From positions 1 through 58,964 of the forward strand of contig CAUWLL010000016.1 of the NCBI GenBank assembly GCA_963559605.1: a stretch of DNA of 58,964 bases, given 5' to 3'. This DNA comes from Dorea_D sp963559605. Its GTDB lineage: Bacteria; Bacillota; Clostridia; Lachnospirales; Lachnospiraceae. Of this stretch, positions 9,146 through 18,235 are shown one piece after another; within the stretch, counting starts at the first letter, position 1; the number at the start of each line of letters is the position of its first letter. The translations under genes and the position numbers were made by a program. The notes beneath the pieces were generated by a model. It was not told where the DNA came from, made no database searches, and was given only the letters and a program-made list of their open reading frames with translations.

Positions 9146-9937
9146 ATGGGTGAAATAAACGTGGCAATTGCCGATGATAATGAGAGAATCTTGGACTTAC
9201 TTGGCGAAATGATCGATGCAGACAAAGAATTAAAGTTGGTCGGGAAAGCGAATAATGGGGAGGATGCATATGCATTGATCAAAGAAAAACAGCCGGATGT
9301 CGTACTCTTGGATCTGATCATGCCAAAGATGGACGGACTGAGTGTGATGGAATTGGTGAACAGCAGCCGTGATATGCAGAAGCATCCGGATTTTATCATT
9401 ATTACGGCAATCGGACAGGAGCGTATCACGGAGGACGCGTTTAAGAAAGGTGCAAGCTACTATATCCTGAAGCCTTTTAATAATGAGATGGTGATAAATC
9501 GGATCAAAAATGCAGGGACAGCTATAAAGCATGATTTCAGACCGCTTCCCGGCCAGGAGGTCAGCTTGTCTGCCCAGATGGAGGTAAATCTGGAAGCACG
9601 GGTGACGGATATGATCCATGAAATCGGGATTCCTGCACATATTAAAGGGTATCATTATCTGAGAGATGCGATCATGATGTCCATCGAGGATATGGATGTA
9701 TTAAATGCCATTACAAAAGTGCTGTATCCTACAGTGGCAAAAATGCACCAGACAACGGCAAGCCGTGTAGAAAGAGCCATCCGTCACGCCATAGAAGTGG
9801 CGTGGAGCAGAGGAAAATTAGATACATTAGACGACTTATTTGGATATACCGTGAGTAACGGAAAAGGAAAACCGACAAATTCAGAGTTTATTGCGTTGAT
9901 TGCAGACACCATTCGCCTGGAATATAAAAGCAGATAG
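9146..9937 (+). CDS. spo0A: Sporulation master regulator Spo0A
   Basis: Response regulator that commits the cell to sporulation. 263 residues: N-terminal receiver domain with the acidic pair DD at 10-11, phospho-acceptor Asp56 in VVLLDLIMPKMDG and the conserved lysine in YILKPF; then the C-terminal Spo0A DNA-binding domain with the hallmark HQTTASRVERAIRHAIEVAW recognition region. The start ATG at 9146 follows AAAGGAGG (9126-9133) at a rather long 12-base spacing. It has its own promoter and directly follows spoIVB, the usual arrangement in Clostridia and Bacilli. Confidence 0.97.
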   Translation: MGEINVAIADDNERILDLLGEMIDADKELKLVGKANNGEDAYALIKEKQPDVVLLDLIMPKMDGLSVMELVNSSRDMQKHPDFIIITAIGQERITEDAFKKGASYYILKPFNNEMVINRIKNAGTAIKHDFRPLPGQEVSLSAQMEVNLEARVTDMIHEIGIPAHIKGYHYLRDAIMMSIEDMDVLNAITKVLYPTVAKMHQTTASRVERAIRHAIEVAWSRGKLDTLDDLFGYTVSNGKGKPTNSEFIALIADTIRLEYKSR

Positions 9938-10003
9938 GACTTTTTTTTCCGGGAAATATGCGGTATAATATTTATAATATCGTGATCGTTGGAGGGATGA
10001 GCA

Positions 10004-11440
10004 ATGAAGAAAATACTTTTTGCAGCTTCAGAGTCAGTGCCATTTATTAAAACGGGAGGGTTAGCTGACGTAGTAGGTTCTTTACCAAAATATTTTGATA
10101 AAGAAAAATATGATGTACGGGTAATGTTGCCGAAGTACATGTGCATGAAAGATGTGTGGAAAGAAAAGTTAGAGTATGTGACACATTTTTATATGGATTT
10201 GAATTGGAGAAAACAATACGTAGGAGTTTTAGAATTAAAGTACGATGGGATTACGTTCTATTTTATAGATAATGAGTTTTATTTTAACGGTTTTGCACCG
10301 TATGGGGACATGTATGCCGATATTGAGAAGTTTGCATTTTTCTCAAAAGCAGTATTGAGCGCGCTTCCACTGATCGATTTCAGACCGGACATTATTCACT
10401 GCCACGACTGGCAGACCGGACTTGTTCCGATCTATCTGGATAATTTCCGTTATGGCAACGAGTGGTATCGCGACATTAAGACGGTTATGACTATTCACAA
10501 TCTCAAGTTCCAGGGAACATGGGATCCGAAACGTGTGAGAGACATTACAGGGCTTCCACAGTATTATTTCGTTCCGGACAAGCTGGAAGCTTACAAGGAT
10601 GCCAACTATCTGAAGGGAGGCATTGTGTATGCAGACCGTATCACCACAGTGAGCAATACATATGCGCAGGAAATTAAGATGCCGTTTTACGGGGAGAAGT
10701 TAGACGGTCTTATGAATGCCCGTGAAAACTGTTTATCCGGTATTGTAAACGGGATCGATTATGAAGATTATAATCCTGCCACAGATAAGAATATAGCCAG
10801 AAATTATGATGTAAATACATTCCGAAAAGAGAAAGTAAAGAATAAAATGGCGCTTCAAGAGGAGCTGAACCTGGAACGGGATCACAAGACTATGATGATC
10901 GGAGTGGTTTCCCGACTGACAGACCAGAAAGGGTTTGATCTGGTTGCTTACGTGATGGATGAGTTGTGTCAGGATGCGGTACAGATCGTTGTGCTTGGAA
11001 CGGGAGAAGAGCAATACGAGAATATGTTCCGTCATTTTGCATGGAAATATCCGGGGAAGGTATCTGCGAATATTTATTATTCAGAGGAAATGTCTCACAA
11101 GGTGTATGCTTCCTGTGACGCGTTTTTAATGCCGTCTCTGTTTGAACCTTGCGGACTCAGCCAGCTTATGAGCCTGCGCTACGGAACAGTTCCGATCGTC
11201 AGAGAGACGGGCGGATTAAAAGATACGGTAGAGCCTTACAACGAGTTTGATAAGACCGGAACAGGCTTTAGTTTTACAAATTACAATGCTCATGAAATGC
11301 TTGGAACCATACGTTATGCAGAGCGTATTTACTACGATAAGAAAAGAGACTGGAATAAAATTGTGGAGCGGGGCATGAGCAAAGACTTCTCATGGAAAAA
11401 TTCTGCAAAACAATATGAAGAATTATACGACAATATGTAA
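10004..11440 (+). CDS. glgA: Glycogen synthase (ADP-glucose, GT5)
   Basis: Transfers glucose from ADP-glucose to growing alpha-1,4-glucan. The 478-residue protein starts with the ADP-glucose-binding KTGGLADVVG motif (residues 15-24), has the HCHDWQTGLVP block, the C-terminal GT-B domain with VSRLTDQKGFD, and the catalytic-site PSLFEPCGLSQL region followed by RETGGL. No other glg genes are in the window, so it is genomically isolated from glgC, glgD and glgB here. Start at ATG 10004 with a GGAGGG ribosome binding site. It may be co-transcribed with metF, whose TTG start lies 20 bases downstream, but the functions are unrelated. Confidence 0.95.
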   Translation: MKKILFAASESVPFIKTGGLADVVGSLPKYFDKEKYDVRVMLPKYMCMKDVWKEKLEYVTHFYMDLNWRKQYVGVLELKYDGITFYFIDNEFYFNGFAPYGDMYADIEKFAFFSKAVLSALPLIDFRPDIIHCHDWQTGLVPIYLDNFRYGNEWYRDIKTVMTIHNLKFQGTWDPKRVRDITGLPQYYFVPDKLEAYKDANYLKGGIVYADRITTVSNTYAQEIKMPFYGEKLDGLMNARENCLSGIVNGIDYEDYNPATDKNIARNYDVNTFRKEKVKNKMALQEELNLERDHKTMMIGVVSRLTDQKGFDLVAYVMDELCQDAVQIVVLGTGEEQYENMFRHFAWKYPGKVSANIYYSEEMSHKVYASCDAFLMPSLFEPCGLSQLMSLRYGTVPIVRETGGLKDTVEPYNEFDKTGTGFSFTNYNAHEMLGTIRYAERIYYDKKRDWNKIVERGMSKDFSWKNSAKQYEELYDNM

Positions 11441-11460
11441 AAGACATCGGAGGGATAAGT

Positions 11461-12330
11461 TTGAAGATTAAAGAAATACTAAAAGATGACCGTGCACACA
11501 TTTCTTTTGAAGTGTTTCCGCCAAAGACAGACGCGGGTTTTGAGAGTGTTATGTCCGCTACGGACCGGATCGCGGCGCTGAAACCGTCCTTTATCAGTGT
11601 GACGTACGGAGCGGGCGGAGGTACCAGCAAGAATACGGTGAATATCGCCTCTCATATCAGCAACGACCTAGGGGTGACAAGCCTTGCACATCTGACCTGT
11701 GTATCCTCCACCAAGGAAGAGGTACACAAGGTCATCGGACAGTTGAAAGAACAGGGAATTGAGAATATTCTTGCCCTTCGTGGAGACCGCCCGAAAGAGA
11801 GTATGTTTCCGTTTCCCAATCAGTACCATTACGCAAGTGAGCTGATCGAGGAAATTAAGAAAGAGGGAGACTTCTGTATCGGTGCGGCTTGCTACCCGGA
11901 AGGACATGTGGAGTGTGAGCACAAGAAAGACGATGTAACATATCTGAAGGACAAAGTGGAGTGCGGTGTGGATTTTCTGACGACACAGATGTTTTTTGAC
12001 AACAATATTTTATATAATTTTCTATATCGTATTCGGGAGAAAGGGATTACGGTTCCGGTACTTCCGGGAATCATGCCGATTACGAATGCGAAGCAGATGA
12101 AACGTACACTGGAACTTTCCGGAACGGCGCTTCCACAGAGATTTATCGCGATCTTGGATCGGTTCGGGGACGATCCGAAAGCGATGCAGCAGGCGGGAAT
12201 CGCCTATGCTACAGACCAGATCATCGATCTAATCGCCAACGGCGTGAATCATATTCATGTATATTCTATGAATAAGCCTGAGGTTGCCGGAGCGATCATG
12301 CGTAATCTGTCAGAGATTGTGAAAGTATAG
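11461..12330 (+). CDS. metF: 5,10-methylenetetrahydrofolate reductase
   Basis: Flavoprotein reducing methylene-THF to methyl-THF, the methyl donor for MetH. 289 residues, TIM-barrel family; recognisable blocks are ISFEVFPPKTDAGF at the N-terminus, FISVTYGAGG, LTCVSSTKEE, NILALRGDRPK and VLPGIMPITN. The start is TTG at 11461 behind GGAGGGAT, the only well-placed start for the full N-terminal strand. It is followed after 9 bases by the detached MetH reactivation gene and then metH, so the three form a methionine and one-carbon operon. Confidence 0.94.
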   Translation: MKIKEILKDDRAHISFEVFPPKTDAGFESVMSATDRIAALKPSFISVTYGAGGGTSKNTVNIASHISNDLGVTSLAHLTCVSSTKEEVHKVIGQLKEQGIENILALRGDRPKESMFPFPNQYHYASELIEEIKKEGDFCIGAACYPEGHVECEHKKDDVTYLKDKVECGVDFLTTQMFFDNNILYNFLYRIREKGITVPVLPGIMPITNAKQMKRTLELSGTALPQRFIAILDRFGDDPKAMQQAGIAYATDQIIDLIANGVNHIHVYSMNKPEVAGAIMRNLSEIVKV

Positions 12331-12339
12331 GGGTAATCT

Positions 12340-13011
12340 ATGGATACAAGGACGAAAGAGGCCATTCGTTACTTGGGATATGGAAATAAAGCGATAGATG
12401 ATCGGACGCTGACGCTGGTTTTGGAAGCATTTGCCGGACTGGATGAAGTGGCGGAGAAACGGATCATCTATCGCATTTTTGAATGTTCTGTCCCTGAGAA
12501 AGATTGGATACAACTGGAGAACATAAACATCCACAGTCGGAATCTGTCCCGTAATCTAAAGGGATGTGAAAAAGTTATTCTGGCAGGGGCAACGCTTGGA
12601 ATCGAGGTAGATCGTCTCATCCGGCGTTATTCCTGTGTGGATATGGCAAAGGCGGTGGTTGTGCAAGCTTGCGCCGCTGCTGTTTTAGAAGAATATCTTG
12701 ATGGGTGGCAGGAGGAAGTCCGGGTGCAGATGGAGGAAGAGGGATGGTACCTTCGTCCGAGATTCAGTCCGGGATACGGCGATTTTTCCATCGCTCATCA
12801 GGAAGAAATTCTGTGCTTATTAGACAGTGCAAAGCAGATCGGACTTTCTATGACAGGAAACAGTATGTTGACACCGACCAAATCTGTGACGGCAGTCATC
12901 GGACTTAGCAGGGAGAATGCGTTTTGTCACAGAACAGGCTGTGAGGTGTGTGAAAAGACAGACTGTGAATACCGGAGAAACACAGTGGAAGAAGAGGCAA
13001 AGGAGACGTAA
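12340..13011 (+). CDS. Stand-alone MetH activation-domain protein
   Basis: 223-residue protein matching the C-terminal S-adenosylmethionine-binding reactivation domain of cobalamin-dependent methionine synthase. The conserved block RPRFSPGYGDFSIAHQ (about residues 143-158) and the following LTPTKSVTAVIG are the family signature. It is predicted to restore oxidised cob(II)alamin on MetH with AdoMet and a flavodoxin-type reductant. It sits between metF and a metH that lacks this domain, so it supplies the missing activity in trans. A Cys-rich tail (residues about 200-215, CEVCEKTDC) may bind a metal or simply be redox sensitive. Confidence 0.9.
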   Translation: MDTRTKEAIRYLGYGNKAIDDRTLTLVLEAFAGLDEVAEKRIIYRIFECSVPEKDWIQLENINIHSRNLSRNLKGCEKVILAGATLGIEVDRLIRRYSCVDMAKAVVVQACAAAVLEEYLDGWQEEVRVQMEEEGWYLRPRFSPGYGDFSIAHQEEILCLLDSAKQIGLSMTGNSMLTPTKSVTAVIGLSRENAFCHRTGCEVCEKTDCEYRRNTVEEEAKET

Positions 13012-13017
13012 GAGAAG

Positions 13018-15447
13018 ATGTTGAGAGAACAGTTAGGAAAAGACTTGTTATTTTTTGACGGCGGAACCGGAACTTTATTGCAGGAGCGAGGGCTGAAACC
13101 GGGAGAGCTTCCGGAAACCTGGAGTATTATGCATAAAGAGGAAATGGTTGAGATACACAGGCAGTATTATGAGGCGGGAAGTGACATTGTCCTTTCGAAT
13201 ACATTCGGCGCAAACGCATTAAAATTCAAAGACACTTCCTACCAGCTCCCAGAACTTATTCAGGCTGCCATTGAAAATGTGAAAGAAGCGCAGAAAACCG
13301 GAGTCAGCGACGGCAGAGAAACTTATGTGGGACTGGACATAGGACCTACGGGGAAGCTGCTGAAGCCTATGGGAGACCTTGGGTTTGAGGAAGCCTATGA
13401 GGTGTTTCGGGAAGTGGCGGAAGCCGGAGAACGTGCCGGAGCCGATCTGATCCACATTGAGACGATGAGTGATACCTACGAGGTGAAAGCGGCGGTACTG
13501 GCAGCAAAGGAAAACACAGAACTTCCGGTGTTTGTAACATTGATTTTTGATGAGAGAGGGAAGCTTCTGACAGGGGCGGACGTTCCGGCTGTGGTGGCAA
13601 TGCTGGAAGGTTTGCGCGTAGACGCTCTCGGTATGAATTGTGGTATGGGACCGGAGCAGATGATGTCCGTGCTGGAGGAGGTGTTGTCTTACGCCACTGT
13701 CCCGGTAATCGTAAAACCAAATGCCGGGCTTCCAAAACAGAAAAACGGGCAAGTTTATTATGACGTAGAACCGGAAACCTTTGCCTGCTGCATGGAAAAG
13801 ATTGTACGAAAAGGCGCGGCATTGATTGGCGGCTGTTGTGGTACTACACCTGCCCATATCCGGGCTATGACAAAGCGGCTGAAAGCTTCCGATGCATTTC
13901 AGACGCAGGAGAGGGCACAGAAATTCCAGAACCGGACGTTAGTCTCCTCTTATGGAACTTCGGTCATATTCGGGGATTGTCCGGTGATCATCGGTGAGCG
14001 TATCAATCCAACGGGGAAAAAACTGTTAAAACAGGCGTTAAAAGATCACAATCTGGATTATATATTGAGAGAAGGGATCACCCAGCAAGATCGGGGCGCG
14101 CATATTCTGGATGTGAACGTGGGACTTCCGGATATTGATGAAGCGCAAATGATGACAGAGGTTGTAACGGAGCTTCAGAGTGTGACAAGCCTGCCTTTAC
14201 AGATTGATACAGTGGATGAACAGGCAATGGAAGCGGCCATGCGTATTTATAACGGGAAACCGATGATCAATTCTGTCAATGGAAAGCAGGAGTCCATGGA
14301 CCTTGTATTTCCACTGGTGCAAAAGTACGGCGGGGTTGTAGTAGGATTGACATTAGATGAGAACGGAATCCCTTCGGAAGCAATGGGAAGGGTGCAGATA
14401 GCCGGAAAGATTATCGAGGAAGCGAAAAAATACGGAATCCCCAAAAAAGATATTGTCATTGATGTGCTGGCAATGACAGTCAGCTCCGATGCGGAAGGCG
14501 CAAAGACGACGCTGGAGGCGCTTCGGCTTGTACGGGAAACTTATGGAGTATGCACCGTACTTGGAGTTTCCAATATTTCCTTTGGACTTCCTTACCGTCC
14601 GGCGATCAATGCTCATTTTTATACGATGGCAATGCAGGCAGGATTGAGCGCCGGAATCATCAATCCGCTGTCGGAGGATATGATGAAATCCTATCATTCT
14701 TACTGTGCACTGATGGGATATGACGAGAACTTTGAGACGTATATCGAGCAGTATGGGAGTAAGAATGCCGGCAAAGACACCCCTCTTTGCTCGAAGGAAA
14801 CGGGAATGACTCTTAGTGCTGCCATTGAAAAGGGATTAAAAGAAGAGGCTTATCATGCGGTGCGGGCTCTTCTTTGCGACGTTGCCCCCCTTGACATCAT
14901 TCATCAGGAGATGATTCCTGCTCTGGATGTCGTGGGAAAGGGATTTGAACAGGGAACGGTATTTCTTCCGCAGCTTTTGATGAGTGCGGATGCGGCAAAG
15001 GCTGCATTTGCGGTGATAAAAGAAGAACTGGCAAAAAGTGGGGAAGTCCGGGAGGAAAAGGAGAAGATCATTCTGGCAACCGTGAAAGGCGACATTCATG
15101 ATATAGGGAAAAATATTGTAAAAGTCCTGCTTGAAAACTATAGCTTTGCTGTCATCGATCTTGGAAAAGACGTGCCGCCGGAAGTCATTGCAGAGACTGC
15201 CGTGCGTGAAGATGTCCGGCTTGTGGGACTTAGCGCACTTATGACAACTACCGTGACAAGTATGAAAGATACGATTAAATTGTTGCGAAAATTAAAGCCG
15301 GGGTGTAAAGTTATGGTTGGCGGTGCAGTTTTGAACCAAGAGTATGCTGACCTTATCGGAGCAGATTTCTATGGAAAAGACGCTATGCAGTCTGTTTATT
15401 ATGCACAGAGTGTATTTGGAAGAGATAACAAGGAAAAGACACAGTAA
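13018..15447 (+). CDS. metH: Cobalamin-dependent methionine synthase, without reactivation domain
   Basis: 809 residues against about 1200 for E. coli MetH. Domains in order: N-terminal homocysteine-binding barrel with the zinc cysteines (GMNCGMG near residue 205 and GGCCGTTP near 272), pterin/methyl-THF-binding domain (about 320-570, starting VIIGERINPTGKK), cobalamin cap helices (about 590-680) and the cobalamin-binding Rossmann domain with DIHDIGKNIV, whose histidine ligates cobalt. The AdoMet reactivation domain is absent and is encoded separately just upstream. No cobalamin riboswitch lies in front of the operon. Its TAA shares one base with the asnA start codon. Confidence 0.95.
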   Translation: MLREQLGKDLLFFDGGTGTLLQERGLKPGELPETWSIMHKEEMVEIHRQYYEAGSDIVLSNTFGANALKFKDTSYQLPELIQAAIENVKEAQKTGVSDGRETYVGLDIGPTGKLLKPMGDLGFEEAYEVFREVAEAGERAGADLIHIETMSDTYEVKAAVLAAKENTELPVFVTLIFDERGKLLTGADVPAVVAMLEGLRVDALGMNCGMGPEQMMSVLEEVLSYATVPVIVKPNAGLPKQKNGQVYYDVEPETFACCMEKIVRKGAALIGGCCGTTPAHIRAMTKRLKASDAFQTQERAQKFQNRTLVSSYGTSVIFGDCPVIIGERINPTGKKLLKQALKDHNLDYILREGITQQDRGAHILDVNVGLPDIDEAQMMTEVVTELQSVTSLPLQIDTVDEQAMEAAMRIYNGKPMINSVNGKQESMDLVFPLVQKYGGVVVGLTLDENGIPSEAMGRVQIAGKIIEEAKKYGIPKKDIVIDVLAMTVSSDAEGAKTTLEALRLVRETYGVCTVLGVSNISFGLPYRPAINAHFYTMAMQAGLSAGIINPLSEDMMKSYHSYCALMGYDENFETYIEQYGSKNAGKDTPLCSKETGMTLSAAIEKGLKEEAYHAVRALLCDVAPLDIIHQEMIPALDVVGKGFEQGTVFLPQLLMSADAAKAAFAVIKEELAKSGEVREEKEKIILATVKGDIHDIGKNIVKVLLENYSFAVIDLGKDVPPEVIAETAVREDVRLVGLSALMTTTVTSMKDTIKLLRKLKPGCKVMVGGAVLNQEYADLIGADFYGKDAMQSVYYAQSVFGRDNKEKTQ

Positions 15448-16469
15448 TGGAGGGAAAGAAAGTGGCATTATTATTACCGGAAAACTATGATCCGCGTTTG
15501 GATGTAAGAAAGACACAGGAAGCAATCAAATATATCAGGGACACCTTTCAGAAAGAGTTTGGAAAAGAGATGAATCTGGAACGTATTTCCGCGCCTCTTT
15601 TCGTGGCCAGGAGTAGCGGTCTTAACGACAATCTGAGCGGAGTAGAGCGTCCGGTCTGTTTTGACGTTCACGGGATCAAGGGAGAGGATGTGGAAGTTGT
15701 ACAATCTCTGGCAAAGTGGAAACGTATGGCGCTTCATGAGTATGGTTTTCGCCCGGGGGAAGGTCTGTATACGAATATGAACGCTATCCGCAGAGACGAG
15801 GATCTGGATAATCTCCATTCCTGCTATGTAGACCAGTGGGATTGGGAAAAAGTGATCACAAAAGAAGAACGTACAGAAGAAACACTGAAAGAAACCGTTC
15901 GTACGATCTTCAAAGTTATCAAACATATGGAGCATGAAGTGTGGTATAAATATTCGGAAGCGGTAAAGAAATTGCCGGAGGACGTTGTTTTTATTACTTC
16001 TCAGGAATTGGAAGATAAATACCCGGATAAAACTCCGAAGGAGAGAGAAAATCTGATCACGAAGGAGCATGGCTGTGTGTTCCTCATGAAAATCGGAGAG
16101 AAACTTGCAAGCGGGAAGCCACATGACGGACGTGCGCCGGATTATGATGACTGGCAGTTGAACGGAGATATTCTGTTTTGGTTTGATACTCTTGACTGCG
16201 CGCTTGAGATTTCCAGCATGGGGATTCGTGTGGATGAAAAATCACTGGCAGAACAGTTGAAAAAATCAGGTTGTGAGGACAGGAAATCTTTGCCGTATCA
16301 CAGAATGTTGTTAAATGGCGAGCTGCCTTACACGATCGGAGGCGGTATCGGTCAGTCCAGACTGTGTATGCTTTTACTGGACCGCGCGCATGTGGGAGAA
16401 GTACAGGCAAGTATCTGGCCGGAGGATATGAGACAAACCTGCAAAGAACATAAAATTTTCCTGCTGTAG
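15447..16469 (+). CDS. asnA: Aspartate--ammonia ligase (asparagine synthetase A)
   Basis: ATP-dependent synthesis of asparagine from aspartate and ammonia; structurally related to class II aminoacyl-tRNA synthetases. 340 residues, standard length. Blocks seen: LERISAPLFVARSSGLNDNLSG, ALHEYGFRPGEGLYTNMNAIRRDED, and the C-terminal motif-3-like GGGIGQSRLCMLLL near residue 310. The ATG overlaps the metH stop by one base, so it is the last gene of the metF-metH operon, probably by translational coupling. Confidence 0.95.
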   Translation: MEGKKVALLLPENYDPRLDVRKTQEAIKYIRDTFQKEFGKEMNLERISAPLFVARSSGLNDNLSGVERPVCFDVHGIKGEDVEVVQSLAKWKRMALHEYGFRPGEGLYTNMNAIRRDEDLDNLHSCYVDQWDWEKVITKEERTEETLKETVRTIFKVIKHMEHEVWYKYSEAVKKLPEDVVFITSQELEDKYPDKTPKERENLITKEHGCVFLMKIGEKLASGKPHDGRAPDYDDWQLNGDILFWFDTLDCALEISSMGIRVDEKSLAEQLKKSGCEDRKSLPYHRMLLNGELPYTIGGGIGQSRLCMLLLDRAHVGEVQASIWPEDMRQTCKEHKIFLL

Positions 16470-16522
16470 AGAAAAGTCTCTGAAAGCCGGATATTGTATG
16501 CAAATAAAGACAAGAAATAACA

Positions 16523-16551
16523 TTGACGAATAATTAACAACCTTTTATACT
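16523..16551 (+). promoter_or_regulatory. Promoter of the hydrogenase gene
   Basis: TTGACG (16523-16528), 17-bp spacer, TATACT (16546-16551). It lies in the gap after asnA, about 85 bases before the hydrogenase start. An 11-bp perfect stem-loop follows in the untranslated leader at 16564-16591. Confidence 0.6.
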
Positions 16552-16563
16552 GGTGTATAGGAA

Positions 16564-16591
16564 ATAGCCGGAATCTGTGCATTCCGGCTAT
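16564..16591 (+). other. Perfect 11-bp stem-loop in the hydrogenase leader
   Basis: ATAGCCGGAAT (16564-16574) pairs exactly with 16581-16591 around a 6-base loop. No T-run follows, so it does not look like a normal terminator. It begins about 12 bases after the predicted -10 box and would be at or near the very 5' end of the transcript, where such hairpins often stabilise mRNA. Alternatively it is a weak terminator for asnA. Confidence 0.5.
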
Positions 16592-16635
16592 GCTTGTATA
16601 TGGATTGAAAGTTAAGATCAGGAGGAACCCGAATT

Positions 16636-18144
16636 ATGCTCAGAGGATTGGATACTACAGTCAGAAGAATCAGAAGAAAAGTATTTGAAGAAGTGGCAAG
16701 GCTTGGATTTGAGGCGGATGACGAGACATTGAAAGACCAGATGGAGATGATTCCATATGAATTGGTACATGAAGACACAAAATACCGCGACAGTATTTAC
16801 CGCGCCCGCGCAGTTGTCAGAGAAAGAGTCAGGCTGGCGATGGGACTTTCTTTAAGACCGGAGAATAAGCCCACTCCACTGACGGCAGGAGTAGAGTCCA
16901 GTAATATTTCCGATAAATATTATGAGCCGCCGTTAATGCAGGTAATTCCATCCGGCTGCGCAGCCTGTGAAGAAAGAGGCTATGAAGTCAGTAACATGTG
17001 TAAGGGCTGTCTTGCACATCCTTGTATGGAAGTGTGTCCGAAAGATGCCATTTCCATGGTTCGCGGCAAATCCTATATTGATCAGGAAAAGTGTATCAAA
17101 TGCGGCAAATGTAAATCAGTCTGTCCGTATGATGCGATTTCCCAGAAAGAGCGTCCGTGTGCAAAGGCATGTGGAGTAAATGCCATAGAGTCGGATAAGA
17201 TGGGACGTGCATTTATTAACAGTGATAAATGTGTGTCTTGTGGTATGTGTATGGTTAATTGTCCATTTGGTGCGATTTCCGACAAATCTCAAATTTTCCA
17301 GCTTGCCCACGCGCTGAAAAAGGGAGATGAAGTTGTGGCGGAGATTGCTCCGGCTTATGCAGGGCAGTTTGGAGATAACATTACTCCGCGAAACTTAAAA
17401 GCGGCGCTTCAGGAGCTTGGCTTTTCTGAATTTTATGAGGTTGCACTGGGAGCAGATATTGGAGCTGTGGCAGAAGCACATCATTATGTGGAGAAGGTGA
17501 CGACCGGAGAACTTCCGTTTCTTCTGACATCTTGTTGTCCATCCTGGGCAATGCTCGCCAAAAAATATTTTCCAGAGATGGTTGACAGGGTATCTCAGGA
17601 ACTTACTCCGATGGTGGCAACTGCCCGCACAATTAAACAGAAGCATCCAAACGCAAAAGTTGTGTTTATCGGACCATGTGCGGCAAAGAAGCTGGAAGCT
17701 ATGAGACGCACAGTACGAAGCGATGTGGATTTCGTAATTACTTTCGAAGAATTGCAAGCAATGTTTGATGCGAAAGATATTGACCTTACAAAATATGAGG
17801 CAGAATCTTCCTTCCATGACGCTACCGGGGCAGGCCGCGGCTATGCGATAGCAGGAGGAGTCGCAGATGCTATCGAGAAAGTGGTTCATGAATATTATCC
17901 GGGGATAGACGTTCACATTGAACATGCAGAGGGGCTTGCAGAGTGTAAAAAAGCGCTGGCGCTTGCCAAGGCAGGAAAGATGAACGGCTGTCTCATCGAG
18001 GGGATGGGATGCCCGGGCGGATGTGTTGCCGGAGCGGGAACGAATATTCCGGTCGTCAAAGCACAGAAGAAGATCAAAGATTTCGTGAAGGCTTCTTCCA
18101 AAGCGCTACCTCCGAAAGAGTTGGCGGAGATTGAATTAAAATAA
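16636..18144 (+). CDS. [FeFe] hydrogenase, group-B-like, with ferredoxin domains
   Basis: 502-residue cytosolic iron-sulfur protein. An unusual N-terminal helical region (1-100) is followed by Cys-rich segments and two 4Fe-4S ferredoxin motifs (CIKCGKCKSVCP near 153-164, CVSCGMCMVNCP near 199-210), then the H-cluster domain: L1 TSCCPSW (298-304), L2 GPCAAKK (346-352) and L3 EGMGCPGGC (455-463). The modified L2/L3 sequences and the layout fit monomeric group B enzymes of Clostridia rather than the classical CpI type. Physiological direction and partner are not evident; no maturase genes are nearby. It has its own promoter and terminator. Start ATG 16636 follows AGGAGG. Confidence 0.88.
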   Translation: MLRGLDTTVRRIRRKVFEEVARLGFEADDETLKDQMEMIPYELVHEDTKYRDSIYRARAVVRERVRLAMGLSLRPENKPTPLTAGVESSNISDKYYEPPLMQVIPSGCAACEERGYEVSNMCKGCLAHPCMEVCPKDAISMVRGKSYIDQEKCIKCGKCKSVCPYDAISQKERPCAKACGVNAIESDKMGRAFINSDKCVSCGMCMVNCPFGAISDKSQIFQLAHALKKGDEVVAEIAPAYAGQFGDNITPRNLKAALQELGFSEFYEVALGADIGAVAEAHHYVEKVTTGELPFLLTSCCPSWAMLAKKYFPEMVDRVSQELTPMVATARTIKQKHPNAKVVFIGPCAAKKLEAMRRTVRSDVDFVITFEELQAMFDAKDIDLTKYEAESSFHDATGAGRGYAIAGGVADAIEKVVHEYYPGIDVHIEHAEGLAECKKALALAKAGKMNGCLIEGMGCPGGCVAGAGTNIPVVKAQKKIKDFVKASSKALPPKELAEIELK

Positions 18145-18162
18145 AGAAGAGATGATGTTTGA

Positions 18163-18200
18163 AAGCCTCGCATACGTTGACAAATGCGAGGCTTATCTTT
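18163..18200 (+). terminator. Terminator after the hydrogenase
   Basis: Perfect 11-bp inverted repeat (18163-18173 with 18184-18194), 10-base loop, then a short T-rich tail. Its loop and right arm overlap the promoter for alaS. Confidence 0.7.
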
Positions 18201-18205
18201 ATAAT
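18177..18205 (+). promoter_or_regulatory. Consensus promoter for alaS, overlapping the terminator
   Basis: Exact TTGACA (18177-18182), 17-bp spacer and exact TATAAT (18200-18205). The -35 box lies in the loop of the upstream hairpin and the spacer contains its right arm. The leader to alaS is only about 25 bases, leaving no room for a T-box. Confidence 0.75.
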
Positions 18206-18235
18206 TATTAAGCAGTGAATGTATAGGAGGAAATT

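Noticed and set aside
11441..11460. Possible cobalamin or SAM riboswitch before metF
   Set aside because: Only 20 bases separate glgA and metF, too short for either.
18183..18235. Possible T-box leader before alaS
   Set aside because: The promoter leaves only about 25-30 bases of leader and no T-box sequence is present.
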